This document shows positions 8,337 through 10,007 of a stretch of DNA of 10,007 bases, one piece after another. This stretch comes from Candidatus Aminicenantota bacterium (GTDB lineage Bacteria; Acidobacteriota; Aminicenantia; Aminicenantales; UBA8522): assembly GCA_003524335.1 (NCBI GenBank), contig DQHV01000179.1, forward strand, positions 1 through 10,007, read 5' to 3'. The notes under the pieces are model-generated. The model saw only the letters and a program-made list of their open reading frames with translations, had not been told where the DNA came from and did not search any database. A program made the translations under genes and the position numbers. Each line of letters opens with the position of its first letter. The first letter of the stretch is position 1.

Positions 8337-9401
8337 ATGAACAACCCGCGGAAATGGAAAGCGATGGCTTTTCGAACCGCCGTCATTTGTTTCGGCTTGG
8401 GTGCGGCCGGATTCCTCGCTCACTGCGGCACAAGCGCGCCCGTCCTGCACATCTACACCTGGGCCGATTACTTCAAGCCGGCGCTCGTCGCCCGGTTCGA
8501 AAAAGAAAACGGCTGCCGAGTGATCATCGACACATATGATTCCAACGAGACGATGTACGCCAAGATCAAAGCCGGGGCCAGCGGGTATGACCTTCTGACG
8601 CCGACGAGCTACATGGTCAGCCTGATGAATTCCCAGGGAATGGTCCGGAAACTCGACCACGGACTTCTTCCCAACCTGGTCCACGTCGATCCCGAATATC
8701 TGAAGCTGGCGATTGACAAAACCATGGACCATTCTGTGCCCTACATGATCGTCAACACGGTCATCGCCTACCTCGGAAGCAGGGTCAAGGACTTCGAGCC
8801 GTCCTGGGCCATGTTCGACCGGAGCGACCTGAAGGGCCGGATGACCATGCTCAACGACATGCGGGAAACGATCGGCGCCGGGCTCAAGTATCTGGGTTAC
8901 AGCATCAATACAACGAACGAAGCGGAGCTCGCAGAGGCGAAGGAGGTCGTCGTTCTCTGGAAGAAGAACATCGCCAAGTACGAGAACGAACAATACAAGA
9001 CCGGCGTCGCCTCGGGGGAATTCCTCCTCGTCCAGGGCTACAGCGGAGACATCCTCCAGGTGCAGCAGGAAAACCCGGATGTCCGGTTTGCCGTCCCCCG
9101 GGAGGGGACTTCGATTTCCGTCGACGACCTGGTGATCCCCGAGGGGGCCAGAGAGGCCGGTTTGGCCCACTCCTTCATCAACTTCCTGCATGATCCGGAG
9201 GTCGCGGCCGAGAACACGGCCTTCCTCAAGTACCTCTGCCCCAACAAGGACGCCTATGGGCTGTTGAGTGACGACCTGAGGAAAAACCCGGCTATTTTCA
9301 TGGATGCCGAGGTCAGGGCCAAGAGTGAGATCATTGCCGACCTGGGGGAATCCCTCGCGCTCTATATCAGGATCTGGGACGAGATCAAGGCTGCGAAATA
9401 G
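8337..9401 (+). CDS. potD: PotD/PotF-like substrate-binding protein, possibly a lipoprotein
   Basis: Periplasmic or membrane-tethered receptor delivering substrate to PotABC. It has 354 residues; GGGAG at 8327-8331 lies 5 nt upstream and overlaps the potC stop. An export segment covers ~9-29 and ends LAHC at Cys30, a lipobox with an unusual His before the Cys. Family landmarks: HIYTWADYF (38-46), SNETMYAKIKAG (69-80), LNDMRETIGAGLKYLGYS (172-189), INFLHDPEVA (281-290). Against E. coli PotD as I recall it, the polyamine-binding acids Asp168, Glu171 and Asp257 correspond to Asp174, Glu177 and Asp263, and Trp34/Tyr37 to Trp42/Tyr45. Trp229 becomes Tyr235 and Trp255 becomes Ser261. The protein therefore belongs to the family but may prefer a different amine or amino acid. 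The stop lies 1 nt from that of the convergent ferritin-like gene. Confidence 0.9.
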   Translation: MNNPRKWKAMAFRTAVICFGLGAAGFLAHCGTSAPVLHIYTWADYFKPALVARFEKENGCRVIIDTYDSNETMYAKIKAGASGYDLLTPTSYMVSLMNSQGMVRKLDHGLLPNLVHVDPEYLKLAIDKTMDHSVPYMIVNTVIAYLGSRVKDFEPSWAMFDRSDLKGRMTMLNDMRETIGAGLKYLGYSINTTNEAELAEAKEVVVLWKKNIAKYENEQYKTGVASGEFLLVQGYSGDILQVQQENPDVRFAVPREGTSISVDDLVIPEGAREAGLAHSFINFLHDPEVAAENTAFLKYLCPNKDAYGLLSDDLRKNPAIFMDAEVRAKSEIIADLGESLALYIRIWDEIKAAK

Positions 9402-9402
9402 A

Positions 9403-9687
9403 CTATTTCCCCACCAGCTCTTCGACTTCCTTTTCGCCTTCCTTGAGTTCCTCTTTCTGTTCCCGATCCTTCCTCAACAGCAGGGTCTGGAATTCGCCCA
9501 TGTGCGTCTTTTCTTCCTTGGCGATGTCCAGCAAGATCGTCTTGAGGTCGGGGCTCTGGGTCAGAGCGGCCATCTGCTCATAGAAGTTGATGGCGTCGAG
9601 CTCGGCGATCATCCCCGCCCGGAGGATCTCCCTGTCCACCTCTTCCTTCTTGACCTTGGCTAAGTCGATGGGCATTTGAGAAAGCAT
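9403..9687 (-). CDS. Demi-ferritin / encapsulated-ferritin-like protein
   Basis: Small two-helix ferritin-like protein of 94 residues, expected to form a di-iron ferroxidase site between subunits and oxidise Fe(II). Seen: helix 1 with AGMIAELDAINFYEQMAAL (24-42) and metal-ligand candidate Glu29; helix 2 with DIAKEEKTHMGEFQTLLL (54-71) and candidates Glu59 and His62 of an ExxH motif; then a charged tail rich in K and E, ending EELVGK. It closely resembles, as I remember it, the N-terminal ferritin-like domain of the Pyrococcus furiosus encapsulin fusion (AELDAINLYEQMA, AREEKAHVGEF), and it ends about where that protein continues into the shell domain. No shell gene lies beside it: potD converges on one side and an exported protein diverges on the other. 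The start ATG 9687 has GGAG 9 nt upstream. Stand-alone function is possible. Confidence 0.85.
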   Translation of the reverse strand: MLSQMPIDLAKVKKEEVDREILRAGMIAELDAINFYEQMAALTQSPDLKTILLDIAKEEKTHMGEFQTLLLRKDREQKEELKEGEKEVEELVGK

Positions 9688-9740
9688 GTCTCGTTTCTCC
9701 TTTTATTAATTTTGGGCCGTTTTATATCACTGCCGTCCTA

Positions 9741-9766
9741 CCCCCGCCTCGCCTTTCGGCCGGGGG
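9741..9766 (-). promoter_or_regulatory. GAAA-capped hairpin in the leader of the demi-ferritin gene
   Basis: Read as RNA from the reverse strand: CCCCCG, GCC, loop GAAA, GGC, bulge GAGG, CGGGGG. That gives a 6-bp outer stem and a 3-bp inner stem closed by a GNRA tetraloop, ~55 nt before the start codon. It carries no T-run, so it is not a terminator. A second small hairpin, CTCTC-AAC-GAGAG (9794-9782), lies just upstream. I match it to no known riboswitch class. Confidence 0.4.
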
Positions 9767-9784
9767 GATGCTCATGTCATACTC

Positions 9785-9868
9785 TCGTTGAGAGGAGGCT
9801 TTCTCATTTATATCCTTACTCCCGGCCCCAATCAAGACCGGACCTGAGGTGGGGGTGCTTCTCAACGA
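9785..9868. repeat. 9-bp inverted repeat flanking the demi-ferritin promoter region
   Basis: TCGTTGAGA (9785-9793) is matched by its exact reverse complement TCTCAACGA (9860-9868), 75 bp apart. The arms bracket the reverse-strand promoter candidate. They could be paired operator half-sites or a long-range RNA stem competing with the 9782-9794 hairpin. Confidence 0.35.
9807..9835 (-). promoter_or_regulatory. Candidate promoter of the demi-ferritin gene
   Basis: On the reverse strand TTGATT (9835-9830), a 17-nt spacer and TATAAA (9812-9807): four and five of six consensus bases. Initiation near 9800 would give a leader of ~113 nt containing both hairpins. A second TATAAA (9726-9721) closer to the gene lacks a recognisable -35. 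Confidence 0.45.
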
Positions 9869-9881
9869 AAGCGAGATAATA

Positions 9882-9887
9882 TATACT
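9882..9887 (+). promoter_or_regulatory. Candidate -10 box of the exported-protein gene
   Basis: TATACT within a very AT-rich patch (9876-9903) that also contains ATAATATA twice (9876-9883, 9889-9896), 13 bp apart. The -35 candidate (TTCTCA, near 9859) is weak. The patch stands out against GC-rich surroundings, which is typical of a promoter. Confidence 0.3.
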
Positions 9888-9921
9888 AATAATATAGGAT
9901 TAATAGGAAATAAGGAACGTC

Positions 9922-10007
9922 ATGAACTCGACCCTTCGCTTAGCAGCGGCTGTTTTCGCTTTTCTGGCAGGCATTACCGGAGTCTTAGGCTCGGCGGCTC
10001 GCCCCTC
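9922..10007 (+). CDS. N-terminus of an exported protein (truncated by window edge)
   Basis: ATG 9922 is preceded by AAGGA at 9912-9916 with a 5-nt spacer. The 28 complete codons encode MNSTLRLAAAVFAFLAGITG followed by VLGSAARP. This is a typical Sec signal peptide with a basic residue at position 6, a hydrophobic core (~7-22) and a plausible cleavage site near GSAA. The mature protein lies beyond the window, so no function can be given. Confidence 0.65.
   Translation, partial: MNSTLRLAAAVFAFLAGITGVLGSAARP

Noticed and set aside
8307..9191. 294-codon reverse-strand frame antisense to potD
   Set aside because: A frame kept open by GC-rich third positions of potD; product is Asp/Val/Gly-rich without recognisable motif, whereas potD is unmistakable.
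9395..9409. 15-bp palindrome GAAATAG-A-CTATTTC containing both convergent stop codons
   Set aside because: A 1-nt centre cannot form a terminator loop, and 7-bp arms are expected by chance at about this frequency in 10 kb; the symmetry partly reflects two TAG stops facing each other.
9676..9879. 67-codon plus-strand frame with a hydrophobic start opposite the demi-ferritin leader
   Set aside because: The hydrophobic stretch comes from the reverse complement of the ribosome-site and AT-rich leader; the rest is random-looking and Arg/Ser-rich.

Overview
The window comes from a diderm (Gram-negative type) bacterium. It encodes a tripartite RND efflux pump with its own TolC-like outer-membrane channel, next to a binding-protein-dependent ABC importer. 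The DNA is moderately GC-rich, with GC-rich third codon positions. I cannot fix the phylum from sequence alone; an uncultured environmental lineage such as Acidobacteriota or Aminicenantota would fit, but that is a guess.

Left part (1-4570, minus strand): an efflux operon read right to left. First comes a 92-residue two-helix membrane protein with a Cys/His-rich periplasmic loop (4570-4292). Then follow a TolC/CzcC-type outer-membrane protein (4231-2960), a CusB/CzcB-type periplasmic adaptor (2967-1675, overlapping the previous stop) and the N-terminal 553 residues of a CusA/CzcA-type RND pump, which runs off the left edge. The family assignment suggests export of heavy-metal cations; the actual metal cannot be read. 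The pump carries Asn where the family has its proton-relay Asp in transmembrane helix 4.

Middle (4571-5493): a divergent intergenic region with a 17-bp perfect palindrome beside a consensus TATAAT box. It is followed by an aspartate/glutamate-racemase-family enzyme with both catalytic cysteines, then a 78-bp gap with a plausible promoter.

Right-centre (5494-9401, plus strand): a tight four-gene potA-potB-potC-potD ABC importer operon of the spermidine/putrescine family (ATPase, two permeases, binding protein), with 8-12 nt between genes. The binding protein keeps the acidic amine-binding residues of PotD but has lost two of its substrate-stacking tryptophans, so the substrate is open.

Right end (9403-10007): convergent with potD, stops 1 nt apart, is a small demi-ferritin (94 aa). 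It closely resembles the N-terminal ferritin-like domain of archaeal encapsulin fusions, but no encapsulin shell gene is visible. Its upstream region holds a good sigma70-like promoter and a leader predicted to fold, including a GAAA-capped hairpin. The last gene is the start of an exported protein cut by the window edge. No tRNA, rRNA, CRISPR, IS element or phage gene was seen, and no gene-free stretch exceeds 300 bp. I found no convincing wholly new system; the best leads are the altered RND relay residue, the orphan demi-ferritin with its structured leader, and the altered PotD-like pocket.
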